Part shown: piece after piece, positions 1 to 6,942 of the stretch
Layout: every line of letters begins with the position of its first letter
Position numbering within the stretch: the stretch's first letter is position 1
Assembly (NCBI GenBank): GCA_013331315.1
Contig: DUGQ01000198.1
Span: forward strand, 1-9,831
Source: Thermoplasmata archaeon
Lineage (GTDB): Archaea; Thermoplasmatota; Thermoplasmata; UBA10834
Length of the DNA stretch: 9,831 nucleotides
Direction of reading: 5' to 3'
The notes under the pieces: generated by a model
Database searches by the model: none
The model's input: the letters and a program-made list of their open reading frames with translations, nothing else
Told to the model about the DNA's origin: nothing
Made by a program: the position numbers and the translations under genes

Positions 1-1143
1 GACTACTACGAGATCCTCGGCGTCGGCAAGAGTGCCAGCGCCGACGAGGTGAAGAAGGCCTACAGGAAGCTCGCCCTCAAGCACCACCCTGACAGGAACA
101 AGGAGAACCCCAAGGAGGCCGAGGAGAAGTTCAAGGAGCTCTCGGAGGCCTACGAGGTGTTGGCGGACCAGGAGAAGAGGGCCAGGTACGACCAGTACGG
201 CCACTCCGGGGTCGAGAGCACATTCAGGGGAGGGGGGTTCGACTGGTCGGCTTTCACGCACTTCGAGGACATCAGCGACATATTCGGAGGATTCTCAGGG
301 TTCGGGTTCGGCGGGAGCATATTCGAGCAGTTCTTCGGTGGCAGGCAGAGATCTGGCCCGATGGAAGGGCGCTCCCTGAGGTATGACATTGAGATACCCC
401 TGTCGGAAGCTGCGACAGGGATAGACAAGGATCTCAGGGTCCCGCACTCGGTGGCATGCAAGGTCTGCAGCGGCCAGGGCGCGAAGCCCGAAGACATACA
501 GAAATGCCCCACATGCAACGGCGCGGGCCAGGTCAGACGCGGACAGACACGAGGCAACACGAGCTTCGTCTCAATAGCGGCCTGCCCGACCTGCAGAGGC
601 AATGGGAGAAAGATCACGAAGCCGTGCACTGCCTGCGGTGGCAGAGGGGCGACCGACACGACAAGCAAGATCAAGGTGTCCATTCCGAAGGGCGCCGAGG
701 AGGGGATGAGGCTCCGCGTAAGGGGGGCGGGGGAGGCCAGCACGAACGGGGGGCCTCCAGGCGACCTCTACATCGTCGTCCACATCGCCCCTCACGAGCT
801 GTTCGACAGGGACGGCAGGAACCTGTACATCGAGGTGCCGATATCGTTCTCGGAGGCAGCCCTTGGGTCCAAGGTGCAGGTGCCCACGCTCGACGGGACA
901 GCGCTGGTGACCATCCCGCCTGGCACACAGACGGGCACGGTGTTCCGCCTGAAGGGCAAGGGGATGCCTGACCTCAGGGGCTACGGCGACGGGGACGAGT
1001 ACGTCAAGGTGCAGATCATGACGCCCACGAAGCTCAGCGCGGATCAGAAGGAGCTTCTGCGCAAGTTCTCGGAGTCCGTCGGGGAATACGATAAGGCTGG
1101 CACCTGGAAGACGCGCTTCCGGGGCTTCAGGAAGAAGGCCTAG
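1..1143 (+). CDS. dnaJ: Chaperone protein DnaJ (Hsp40), 5' end cut by window edge
   Basis: Co-chaperone that stimulates the DnaK (Hsp70) ATPase and delivers unfolded cytosolic protein. The frame is open from base 1 and starts at DYYEILGV, so only the usual few N-terminal residues are missing. 380 residues are visible, close to the normal 370-390. A J domain comes first, with HPD at visible residues 29-31, the contact needed for DnaK stimulation. A Gly/Phe-rich linker follows at about 67-114, carrying a DIF motif at 93-95. Then come four CxxCxGxG zinc repeats, with Cys at 153/156, 169/172, 195/198 and 209/212, and the beta-rich substrate-binding domains to the end. This is a complete type I DnaJ. 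A GTG at 49 is not the start because the J domain continues upstream of it. grpE and dnaK are not visible and may lie to the left. DnaJ is patchily present in archaea and was probably acquired from bacteria, though nothing here shows recent transfer. Confidence 0.97.
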   Translation, partial: DYYEILGVGKSASADEVKKAYRKLALKHHPDRNKENPKEAEEKFKELSEAYEVLADQEKRARYDQYGHSGVESTFRGGGFDWSAFTHFEDISDIFGGFSGFGFGGSIFEQFFGGRQRSGPMEGRSLRYDIEIPLSEAATGIDKDLRVPHSVACKVCSGQGAKPEDIQKCPTCNGAGQVRRGQTRGNTSFVSIAACPTCRGNGRKITKPCTACGGRGATDTTSKIKVSIPKGAEEGMRLRVRGAGEASTNGGPPGDLYIVVHIAPHELFDRDGRNLYIEVPISFSEAALGSKVQVPTLDGTALVTIPPGTQTGTVFRLKGKGMPDLRGYGDGDEYVKVQIMTPTKLSADQKELLRKFSESVGEYDKAGTWKTRFRGFRKKA

Positions 1144-1149
1144 ATGAAA

Positions 1150-1160
1150 ACCTATTTATC
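1150..1160 (+). promoter_or_regulatory. TATA box of the RNase H-fold gene
   Basis: The CTATTTATC stretch follows the dnaJ stop and is preceded by an A-rich run. Its centre (about 1156) lies about 28 bases before the ATG at 1185. The archaeal TATA box normally lies about 26 bases before the transcription start, so the transcript should begin at or within a few bases of this ATG. That implies a leaderless mRNA and explains the lack of a Shine-Dalgarno sequence. It is also the reason to prefer 1185 over the in-frame GTG at 1161, which sits directly against the TATA box. Confidence 0.65.
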
Positions 1161-1184
1161 GTGCGGACCTCAAATCCCCACCAG

Positions 1185-1943
1185 ATGAGGATCATCGGCA
1201 TACTCACCGAGGACCCCAGAGTGTACTTCGACATGCTTACGGCTCTGAGGTCGGAGGGGCTGAGGCACATCTCTCTCGAGTTCTCAGAGCCTTTGCCCTC
1301 CAATCTGGCGGCGATCATCTCCACGGAGCAGGAGAGACCTCGCATACCGTTCGACAGGGTCGTCACCGACCGAGACCCATCGACGGCCATCGCCAGAATC
1401 AGGAGCATCCTGGCTGGAGACCGGGAGCTGACGAGGATCGTCGTAGGCGTGGACCCTGGCGAACGGCCTGGGATTGCAGCGGTCACAACGGAGGGGTGCG
1501 AGCTGGCCAGGACTCAGGCGGCAAGCCCGGAGGGGGTGCTCGGTGTCATCGATCAGATAGCGGAGGCACATTCCCCTTCATCGGTCGTGGTGAGGATCGG
1601 CAACGGCGACCGCACGAACAGGAACAGGATCTTCAACGTGCTCTGGGACCGGGGGTATGCCGTCGAGATCGTCGACGAACGCAATACTACTACGCGGTCG
1701 AAGACCCCCGACGAGGACGCCGCCTACGAGATCGCGCTCACGCCCGGTTACTCACCGAGGAAGAAACAGGAGATATCACCGGCTCCAGGCGAGATAAGGA
1801 ACATTCAAAGGCTCAGCAGGCTCCAGAGCGAAGGCACTCTGACGGTGTCGCGCGAACTCGCGGAGAAGATAGCCTCCGGCAAGCTCTCGATGGAGGAGGC
1901 CATAGAGCAGCAGAGACGGGCCATGCGGGCCGACCCTGACTAG
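1185..1943 (+). CDS. RNase H-fold (RuvC/YqgF-like) protein of unknown function
   Basis: 252 residues from the ATG at 1185; a GTG at 1161 would add eight residues but overlaps the promoter region. Residues 1-60 look like a small alpha/beta module (MRIIGILTEDP, then a helix and LAAIISTEQE). The central part has the marks of a RuvC/YqgF-type RNase H fold: VVGVDPGERPGIA with Asp90 at the end of strand 1, VVVRIGNGD at 134-142, EIVDERNTTTR with Glu165, and DEDAAYEIAL with Asp178. These three acids fit the metal-binding triad of the superfamily. In YqgF the comparable segments are the DxG strand, the DER-T-T motif and the final D-x-x-AA helix. A helical tail of about 50 residues (GEIRNIQRLSRLQ, then a Leu/Glu-rich helix) follows. 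The fold predicts a metal-dependent nuclease or RNA-processing role, but no substrate can be named. It converges on the decarboxylase gene, their stops sharing CTAG. Confidence 0.8.
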   Translation: MRIIGILTEDPRVYFDMLTALRSEGLRHISLEFSEPLPSNLAAIISTEQERPRIPFDRVVTDRDPSTAIARIRSILAGDRELTRIVVGVDPGERPGIAAVTTEGCELARTQAASPEGVLGVIDQIAEAHSPSSVVVRIGNGDRTNRNRIFNVLWDRGYAVEIVDERNTTTRSKTPDEDAAYEIALTPGYSPRKKQEISPAPGEIRNIQRLSRLQSEGTLTVSRELAEKIASGKLSMEEAIEQQRRAMRADPD

Positions 1944-2899
1944 AACAGGTGCTCGTCGGACACCTTCGAGGCCCCGCCGACCCCGCATTCGATTGTCTCT
2001 ATACCGAGGGCTTCGATTCGTTTCCTCACTTTCCCGACCTCACCCGGGAACGTGTTCACATAGACGGTCGCACCTGTATCTATCGAGAAATGTGCGGGAA
2101 TCCCATCCTCTCGCATCTGCTTGACCTCAAGGATGACCCTGACCGTCTCGGGGCGCCACAGTATCAACTCCTCCAGACCCGTCATCGTTATCCCGTGTAG
2201 TATCAGCGAATCCTTCTCGGCCAACTCTCCAATCCTCTTCACGTCCCTCTTCCTGATGGCGCTCTGCATCTCAGCAATCGCGCCGTGAATGTACGAGAGT
2301 CGCGAATGGAAGAACGGTGACTGCACTACATCCTTGTGGGCATCGTCTGTGAACTTGTGGGCGGGAATGAGCGCCACGACGATTCCCATCTGGAACTCCT
2401 CCGACGAGAGTTGATAGGAGAACGAATCCACGTCGTCATGACCGGTCCTCCAAAGCGAGAAGGCCCCCGTGACCGATCTCGCCGCGGACCCCGCGCCTCG
2501 CCTGGCAATCGTTGATATCTCCTCGAGCGACAAGTCCAGCCCGATTGCGTCGCACGCCGCGACCGCGAGTGCCGCGAAGCCAGAGGCTGAGGCGCCAAGG
2601 CCGACATTCGAAGGGAAGTTATTCTTTGAGACCATCCTGAATGCGGAGTCGACCCCGCCTCTTCGCCGGACTTCGTTGACCACCGAGAGTATCCGATTCA
2701 TCTCTCGGTCGGTGGCGACTTTCCCGTCAATGCTAGCTTGGTCTGACCCGCCCCCGCCGAACTCGATGGTCGTGTGGGTCTCAGTCGGAGAGGTGGCGAC
2801 AGAGATTGAATCGTGAAATGGTATCCTGAGCGTCTCGTCCTTCAGGCCATGGTACTTTATCAGACCCTGGATAGGGTGAGCCTTCGCTGAAGACTTCAT
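1940..2899 (-). CDS. mvaD: Mevalonate-pathway decarboxylase, GHMP family (diphosphomevalonate decarboxylase type)
   Basis: 319 residues, a normal length for ATP-dependent decarboxylases of the diphosphomevalonate decarboxylase family, which supply isopentenyl phosphates for archaeal lipids. Visible motifs are AHPIQGLIKYHG near the N-terminus with Lys15, the GHMP phosphate loop at 96-108 (PSNVGLGASASGF), and GAGSAARS at 135-142, matching the family's conserved Ser and Arg. HFSIDTGATVYV places Asp274 at the decarboxylation residue. Retention of this Asp and of Lys15 argues against the related mevalonate 3-kinases, which have lost the dyad. The substrate is not settled by sequence: diphosphomevalonate, phosphomevalonate (Haloferax type) and mevalonate 3,5-bisphosphate (Thermoplasma type) enzymes all belong to this family. 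The ATG lies nine bases after the archease stop, with GTGAT as a probable ribosome-binding site at 2903-2907, so the two genes are likely co-transcribed. Confidence 0.88.
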   Translation of the reverse strand: MKSSAKAHPIQGLIKYHGLKDETLRIPFHDSISVATSPTETHTTIEFGGGGSDQASIDGKVATDREMNRILSVVNEVRRRGGVDSAFRMVSKNNFPSNVGLGASASGFAALAVAACDAIGLDLSLEEISTIARRGAGSAARSVTGAFSLWRTGHDDVDSFSYQLSSEEFQMGIVVALIPAHKFTDDAHKDVVQSPFFHSRLSYIHGAIAEMQSAIRKRDVKRIGELAEKDSLILHGITMTGLEELILWRPETVRVILEVKQMREDGIPAHFSIDTGATVYVNTFPGEVGKVRKRIEALGIETIECGVGGASKVSDEHLF

Positions 2900-2908
2900 T
2901 GTATCACT

Positions 2909-3313
2909 TCACACATCGAATAGTAGCGTTATGGATCTGCCCTCGTCATCTAGTTTGAGATTGTGGTATGTGATACCCTTGACCACTGCTCGCTTCGGGT
3001 GTTTTGATTGATCGAACGCCTCGCCCTTCGCGACGGCATCCAGATTCCCACCCATTATCTCCACATCGAATTCGCAGAAGACATAGTTGTCCGCGTCATG
3101 AAGGAACAGGAGCTCCTGTAGGAAGTCGACCAGTAGCTGCTCAGTCGTATCGGCGCTCAAGACCAGACGCACCTCGCCGACGGGCGCAACCTTCGTCACA
3201 TCGGTCATCTGGTCGAAAAGCGCGTAGGCGGCGTTCGCGAACCTCTCAGCAAGCGTGTCACCGTAGGCTTCGATCAAGGCGTCCGCCGTATGCTCGAGAA
3301 GCCTGTACCTCAT
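2909..3313 (-). CDS. Archease (RtcB tRNA-ligase activating protein)
   Basis: 134 residues, the normal archease size. The family promotes guanylylation and repeated turnover of the RNA ligase RtcB, which joins tRNA halves after intron removal. Signatures are EHTADALIEAYG at 7-18 with metal-site candidate Asp11, ALFDQMTD at 31-38, LLVDFLQELLFLHD at 60-73, and KGEAFDQSKHPK at 96-107. VVKGITYHNLKL follows at 110-121. The C-terminal LLFDV holds Asp133, the other expected metal ligand. rtcB is not in this window, which is common because archease often sits apart from its partner. It is the first gene after an internal TATA box and is followed nine bases later by the mevalonate decarboxylase; no functional tie between those two is known to me. 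Confidence 0.95.
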   Translation of the reverse strand: MRYRLLEHTADALIEAYGDTLAERFANAAYALFDQMTDVTKVAPVGEVRLVLSADTTEQLLVDFLQELLFLHDADNYVFCEFDVEIMGGNLDAVAKGEAFDQSKHPKRAVVKGITYHNLKLDDEGRSITLLFDV

Positions 3314-3332
3314 CGAACTTGAGAGCGGTTGT

Positions 3333-3343
3333 CAATATATCAA
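3333..3343 (-). promoter_or_regulatory. TATA box of the archease-decarboxylase pair
   Basis: Read on the minus strand, the 32-base nth-archease gap contains TTGATATATTG. The ATATAT core at 3335-3340 is centred about 25 bases before the archease ATG (A at 3313). That spacing fits a leaderless transcript beginning at the start codon, and no Shine-Dalgarno sequence is seen in the gap. The pair can therefore be expressed independently of tldD-tldE-nth, although read-through is also possible. Confidence 0.6.
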
Positions 3344-3345
3344 GC

Positions 3346-4035
3346 CTATGGCGTCCCACCAGTCTTCATGAACAGGCAGTATTCCGATAGCTCACATTCG
3401 GAGCATTTCGGGTTTCTCGGTCTGCACTTGCTCCTGCCGTGCTCTATGAGATTGATGTGCATGCTGTAGAATTCCTCTTCGGGCACCAACCCCTCGAGTT
3501 CCTTCTGAGCGCTCTCCCGGGAGGCACTCTGACTGATTAGCCCCAAGCGCCTGCCCACCCTGAATATGTGTGTGTCCACCGGAAAAGCTGGCTTACCGAA
3601 CGAGAAGAGAACGACTATCGCAGCTGTCTTCGGCCCCACGCCGTCGATTGACGAGAGCCATTCCATTGCCTCGGAGGGCGACCTCTCGGAGAGGAAGTCC
3701 ATGCTCAGACGGCCGGTCTCCGACTTCACGCGTTTCAAGGCTCCGATGATTCTCCTCGCCTTGATATCGGCCAACCCGCCGGACCGGATTATGTCGGCAA
3801 CGAGCGACGGATCGGCATCTAGGAGTTCCTCCCACTCCGGGAACCTCGCCTTCAAGCGCTTGAAGGCCTTGTGGGAGTTCAAGTCTGTCGTGTTCTGAGA
3901 CAGAATCGTCTCCACGAGGGTGTCGACCGGGTTCTCTCCAGGGGGCAGTTCCTCTCGACCATAGGTCGAGGCCAGCGAATCGTTCACTACGATTGCCTTC
4001 CTGCGCAACGCCTCAGAGACTGCATTCCGTCCCAT
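3346..4035 (-). CDS. nth: Endonuclease III, HhH-GPD DNA glycosylase/AP lyase with [4Fe-4S] cluster
   Basis: 229 residues, slightly longer than E. coli Nth. It removes oxidised pyrimidines from DNA and cleaves the abasic site in base excision repair. The order is typical: TLVETILSQNTTD at 39-51 in the substrate-binding helix, then the helix-hairpin-helix SSIDGVGPKTAAIVV at 128-142 with catalytic Lys136. FPVDTHIFRVGRRLGL follows at 151-166 with catalytic Asp154. The iron-sulfur loop has Cys at 204, 211, 214 and 220, the exact C-x6-C-x2-C-x5-C spacing. Lys136 marks a bifunctional lyase and argues against the archaeal MIG-type T/G mismatch glycosylase, where Tyr replaces it. The ATG lies six bases after the tldE stop, with GAGG at 4040-4043 overlapping that stop, so translation is probably coupled to tldE. 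Confidence 0.95.
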   Translation of the reverse strand: MGRNAVSEALRRKAIVVNDSLASTYGREELPPGENPVDTLVETILSQNTTDLNSHKAFKRLKARFPEWEELLDADPSLVADIIRSGGLADIKARRIIGALKRVKSETGRLSMDFLSERSPSEAMEWLSSIDGVGPKTAAIVVLFSFGKPAFPVDTHIFRVGRRLGLISQSASRESAQKELEGLVPEEEFYSMHINLIEHGRSKCRPRNPKCSECELSEYCLFMKTGGTP

Positions 4036-4041
4036 TGTGCC

Positions 4042-5433
4042 TCAGCCCGTCGTGATCCTGACACCGTCGAACAGAACGCTCGGCATAAGACTACAGCCGA
4101 AATCGGCTCGATCGGCTCCGATCCTGTCAATGCTCGAAAGAAGCTCGACGATGTTCCCGGATAGCATGGCCCCTCGGACTCCGCCGACAATGTCGCCATT
4201 CTCGATCTTCAGACCAGGGCTGGCGACGAACGAGAAGGCCCCGGTCTCCGAGCTGCCTGTATGAGACCCCTGACAATCCCAAACAAGATAGCCGTCGTCG
4301 ACCTCGGAGATGAGGTCGTGCATGTCTCCCTTCCCTCGGTTGACTTCGAGCAACAGCGGCGCGGGAGTCACAAGACCGCTCCCAAGGTCTCTAACTGCAT
4401 TCCCGGTTGAGGACTGACCACTCTGAGATCCGCAGCGATTGTCCCACGTGAACGACTTGAGAACGCCCTTCTTGATTAGCCATTTGTTGCTAGTAGGGAC
4501 ACCTTCGTCGTCGAATGGTCTCGACCCGTACTTTCCAGGCAGGGTCGGGGCGTCTCTCATAGAGAGGGTCTCGGATGCGACCTTCTGTCCCAGCTTGTCA
4601 CCCAAGACGGAACTGCCGTTCAGAACATCCATTCCGGACAAGGCCCTCGACATCATCAACGTCACCAAACCCGAATCCGCGGAGCCCAACGAACGCGGGG
4701 AGAATACGACCTGGAATTCACCCGTCTCTGCCGGCACCTGGACGCATGACCTGGCAGCGATAAACGCGCACTTCCTACCTATCTCTTCCATCTGCAGATC
4801 ATTCCTGCTCGAGAACGCCATAGAGATGCATTCCGGGCTCACAGACTGGCCGCGTCCGCATACGGAGGCGCATGAAGCTTCGATGCTTGTCGATTCGTGC
4901 CCAACATCAATGCCGTTCGAGTTCCGTATGCCCAGCATCGAGTGATTGGACCACAGTCGTCCTCCGGTCACCTGAATGTCCTTGTCTGAATCGAGCACGG
5001 CCGCCAGCATCTCGTCAACCATGTCACACGCATCGGACAGGTCGAGCTCAGCGATCCTACGATCGCAGAGGGCTTCGACTTCCGGATAGCCGCTGGAAAC
5101 GGATGCGAAGCTGACTGGCGTCTTGTCCTTCTGATGCTGGGCCGACAGACGCACCGCATTCCTGAAACACTCGTGAATTCGTTTGGGCCTCAGGTCGTTC
5201 GTATGAGACACTCCCATCCTGCCATTCTTCAGGGTCCGCACGAAAAGGGTTCTCTCGTTCATCAATGACAGGTCGTGACCCGATTCGGGATCGACAGCGA
5301 CCTTCTTCGTCGCCATTATCTGGACAAACGCCTCGTATTCCTCAGCATCCGATGACTGCGCGGCCTTTGCAGCCGAGGCCATAACGTCGCGGACAGCCTC
5401 GTCGAGGTCCTCGTCTGCGACACTTGGAGGCAT
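4042..5433 (-). CDS. tldE: TldE/PmbA-like subunit of the TldD/TldE metalloprotease
   Basis: 463 residues. It is the partner of TldD in a heterodimeric zinc protease that, in bacteria, degrades unfolded peptides and trims leader peptides of microcin B17 and other RiPPs. The family's C-terminal layout is visible: SRPFDDEGVPTSNKWLI at 304-320, KKGVLKSFTWDNRCGSQSG at 321-339, GNAVRDLGSG at 344-353 and LFDGVRITTG at the end. There is no HExxxH motif; the matching region around 250-262 reads SADSGLVTLM, as expected for the non-catalytic E subunit. The start ATG directly abuts the tldD stop. The N-terminal 30 residues are acidic and Ala-rich. The archaeal substrates of this pair are not established. 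Confidence 0.93.
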   Translation of the reverse strand: MPPSVADEDLDEAVRDVMASAAKAAQSSDAEEYEAFVQIMATKKVAVDPESGHDLSLMNERTLFVRTLKNGRMGVSHTNDLRPKRIHECFRNAVRLSAQHQKDKTPVSFASVSSGYPEVEALCDRRIAELDLSDACDMVDEMLAAVLDSDKDIQVTGGRLWSNHSMLGIRNSNGIDVGHESTSIEASCASVCGRGQSVSPECISMAFSSRNDLQMEEIGRKCAFIAARSCVQVPAETGEFQVVFSPRSLGSADSGLVTLMMSRALSGMDVLNGSSVLGDKLGQKVASETLSMRDAPTLPGKYGSRPFDDEGVPTSNKWLIKKGVLKSFTWDNRCGSQSGQSSTGNAVRDLGSGLVTPAPLLLEVNRGKGDMHDLISEVDDGYLVWDCQGSHTGSSETGAFSFVASPGLKIENGDIVGGVRGAMLSGNIVELLSSIDRIGADRADFGCSLMPSVLFDGVRITTG

Positions 5434-6822
5434 CTACGCACCTCCGAATATCACGGCGCCCTTCTTGAGGGACATGTGCGGCCCGCCGTCGCTAGTCGCT
5501 ATGGATTGGTCGTACTTCCCGCAGTAGCTCGATTCGAAGCCGAAATCCTTCCCGACTCCATCTATCAACCTGAGAGATTTCAGCGCGATCCCGCTCACTG
5601 AGAGGTCTCTAACAGGGCGCCCCAGCCTGCCGTTTCGTATCTCGTAACATCGCTGAATGCCAACTTGGAAAGAGGAGTTCGACTCAGCCTGTCCTCCTCG
5701 AACATCTCCGCAGTAGTAGCCGGTCCTCACGTTCTCGACGAGCTCCTCCGTCGTCATATCGCCACGTTCGAAGTAGGTGTTTCGCATGCGGATGATAGGA
5801 GCCTTTCTGTAGGACTCCGCCCTGGCGTTGCCAGTCGGCTTCATGCCCAGACGCGCAGCCCACTGGCGATTGGTGAGCTGTTCGTCCAGGTATCCATCGT
5901 CGATGAGAACGACCTTCCTTGGCAAGACTCCTTCGTCATCGACTTCGATGTTCCCAAAACCGCCTTTCATGCGAGGCGAATCGACCATCGTCACACCGTC
6001 GGGAGCGACCCGTTTGCCGCCGAGTCCGCTGAACGCCCCCGAACAGAAGAGATCCGCCTCGGAGAGGTGCCCGAGCGCCTCGTGGGCAAGCATTCCGACC
6101 ACTCTAGGACCGAGCACGCAGTCGAAGCTCCCTCTTGAGCATTTCTCGCCGCTGAGATGGTCGGTCAGTTTGCACGCGACACTTCGACTCAACTCCTCAG
6201 CAGGATAGGCCTTGTTGAGATAATCCCAGCCCTCCGTTACGATGCCGATGTCCTCTCTGGAATACGCCTTCACGCCCTTGGACTCGCCTGAGGCGGTAAC
6301 CGTGATGGTCGCCTCTGAGACGTCAGACTCGACGACTGTCCCTTCGCTCGTCGCGAGAACGCTGTTCCCTGACGTGTCGCTGTAGTCCGCCCAGCACGTT
6401 CCAGTCCGAGGCTCCTTCTCGCTGACACCGGCGCAGACGTCCTTCAGGTAGGAGGCTTTGAGCGCGACATCGACCTTATCGAACGGAGTCGGCGCCCTTG
6501 ACTTCGACCGGCGAGTGATCGGCCTCACGGAGGCGAGTTCCACGCGGACGTTGGCTCCCTTCGACTTGAACGCGCCCGCTGCCTCGGCGGCATCGCGTAT
6601 GGTCTGGACCACCCTAGTGGAGCCATCCGAGAATGCGAATCCCCAGACACCGTTCTTCAGAACCCGAGCGGAGTGTCCGAAGATCCGCTTCTGACACAGC
6701 ATCTCAACATCGGAATCCCTAACCCTAGCCGTGGTCTGAGACAAGTCCTGCGCTCTCAGTTCGACGAGGTCGAGACCCTCGACGATACGATGTGACAGCC
6801 CTTTCGACAGCGCATCCAACAT
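5434..6822 (-). CDS. tldD: TldD, catalytic subunit of the TldD/TldE zinc metalloprotease
   Basis: 462 residues, usual for TldD. GMLAHEALGHLSEAD contains the HExxxH zinc motif, His247-Glu248-His252. SSYCGKYDQS at 431-440 matches the GMCGK-x-GQ region of bacterial TldD, so Cys434 is the likely third zinc ligand. Other family segments are GNIEVDDEGVLPRKVVLIDDGYL at 290-312, GYYCGDVRGGQAE at 368-380 and GIALKSL at 411-417. It is expected to act on extended, unfolded peptides in the closed cavity of the TldD/E dimer. The ATG at 6822 is preceded by GGTG (6830-6833) seven bases upstream. It is the first gene of the leftward tldD-tldE-nth unit and is divergent from nadX. Confidence 0.96.
   Translation of the reverse strand: MLDALSKGLSHRIVEGLDLVELRAQDLSQTTARVRDSDVEMLCQKRIFGHSARVLKNGVWGFAFSDGSTRVVQTIRDAAEAAGAFKSKGANVRVELASVRPITRRSKSRAPTPFDKVDVALKASYLKDVCAGVSEKEPRTGTCWADYSDTSGNSVLATSEGTVVESDVSEATITVTASGESKGVKAYSREDIGIVTEGWDYLNKAYPAEELSRSVACKLTDHLSGEKCSRGSFDCVLGPRVVGMLAHEALGHLSEADLFCSGAFSGLGGKRVAPDGVTMVDSPRMKGGFGNIEVDDEGVLPRKVVLIDDGYLDEQLTNRQWAARLGMKPTGNARAESYRKAPIIRMRNTYFERGDMTTEELVENVRTGYYCGDVRGGQAESNSSFQVGIQRCYEIRNGRLGRPVRDLSVSGIALKSLRLIDGVGKDFGFESSYCGKYDQSIATSDGGPHMSLKKGAVIFGGA
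5439..5445 (-). promoter_or_regulatory. Ribosome-binding site of tldE inside tldD
   Basis: Minus-strand GGAGGTG is formed by the last sense codons of tldD (GGA GGT GCG), five bases before the tldE ATG. The tldD TAG stop and the tldE ATG are directly adjacent. This is the strongest Shine-Dalgarno sequence seen in the window and suggests coupled, near-equimolar synthesis of the two subunits, fitting a 1:1 heterodimer. Confidence 0.8.
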
Positions 6823-6901
6823 CGGGAGACACCACGCCGGTCATGGCAATGGTCGGAGAAAAACATACGGGTGGATGCCGTTCGACCAGCGCAGGACTCC
6901 G

Positions 6902-6913
6902 CTTCCACGGAAG
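6902..6913. repeat. Inverted repeat just upstream of the nadX TATA box
   Basis: CTTCC-AC-GGAAG is a perfect 5-base dyad with a 2-base centre. It ends two bases before the TTTATAT box, so it lies where the BRE/TFB contact would be. It could be a regulator site, but a dyad this short can arise by chance in GC-rich DNA. Confidence 0.4.
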
Positions 6914-6914
6914 A

Positions 6915-6922
6915 CTTTATAT
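6915..6922 (+). promoter_or_regulatory. TATA box of nadX
   Basis: CTTTATAT, a near-consensus archaeal TATA box, is centred about 26 bases before the GTG at 6945. The transcript is therefore predicted to start at or next to the GTG, giving a leaderless mRNA. The spacing is the main reason to place the nadX start at 6945 rather than at upstream in-frame codons, which would lie before the promoter. Confidence 0.75.
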
Positions 6923-6929
6923 TGCTCAT

Positions 6930-6942
6930 ACGAATCATTCGT
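6930..6942. repeat. 13-base palindrome between TATA box and start codon of nadX
   Basis: ACGAAT-C-ATTCGT has perfect 6-base arms around one central base. It ends two bases before the GTG start and covers the predicted transcription start region. The position suits a repressor that blocks polymerase loading or initiation. No regulator is identified and no second copy was noticed by eye elsewhere in the window. Confidence 0.5.

Noticed and set aside
456..971. 171-codon plus-strand frame inside dnaJ
   Set aside because: Frame-shifted reading of the zinc-finger region; its composition is Arg/Gly/His-rich noise, while the DnaJ frame is intact and matches the family throughout.
1161..1184. GTG start giving a longer RNase H-fold protein
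   Set aside because: It touches the TATA box, so it would lie upstream of the predicted transcription start. The eight extra residues (MRTSNPHQ) show no family character.
2469..2816. 115-codon plus-strand open frame opposite the mevalonate decarboxylase
   Set aside because: It mirrors the GHMP core codons on the other strand, with no motif and no start signals.
1940..2899. Mevalonate 3-kinase instead of a decarboxylase
   Set aside because: Those kinases lack the Asp/Lys decarboxylation dyad. Asp274 in SIDTGA and Lys15 in LIKYHG are both present here.
3346..4035. MIG-type T/G mismatch glycosylase
   Set aside because: The catalytic Lys of endonuclease III is kept (Lys136 in GVGPKT) instead of the Tyr seen in MIG enzymes.
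4439..4945. 168-codon plus-strand open frame opposite tldE
   Set aside because: It lies wholly antisense to a well-supported gene, its translation is Pro/Arg/Ser-rich and unlike a folded protein, and it has no promoter or ribosome-binding site. High GC makes such long antisense frames common.
5665..6138. 157-codon plus-strand open frame opposite tldD
   Set aside because: Antisense to the catalytic part of TldD, with no recognisable motif and no start signals.
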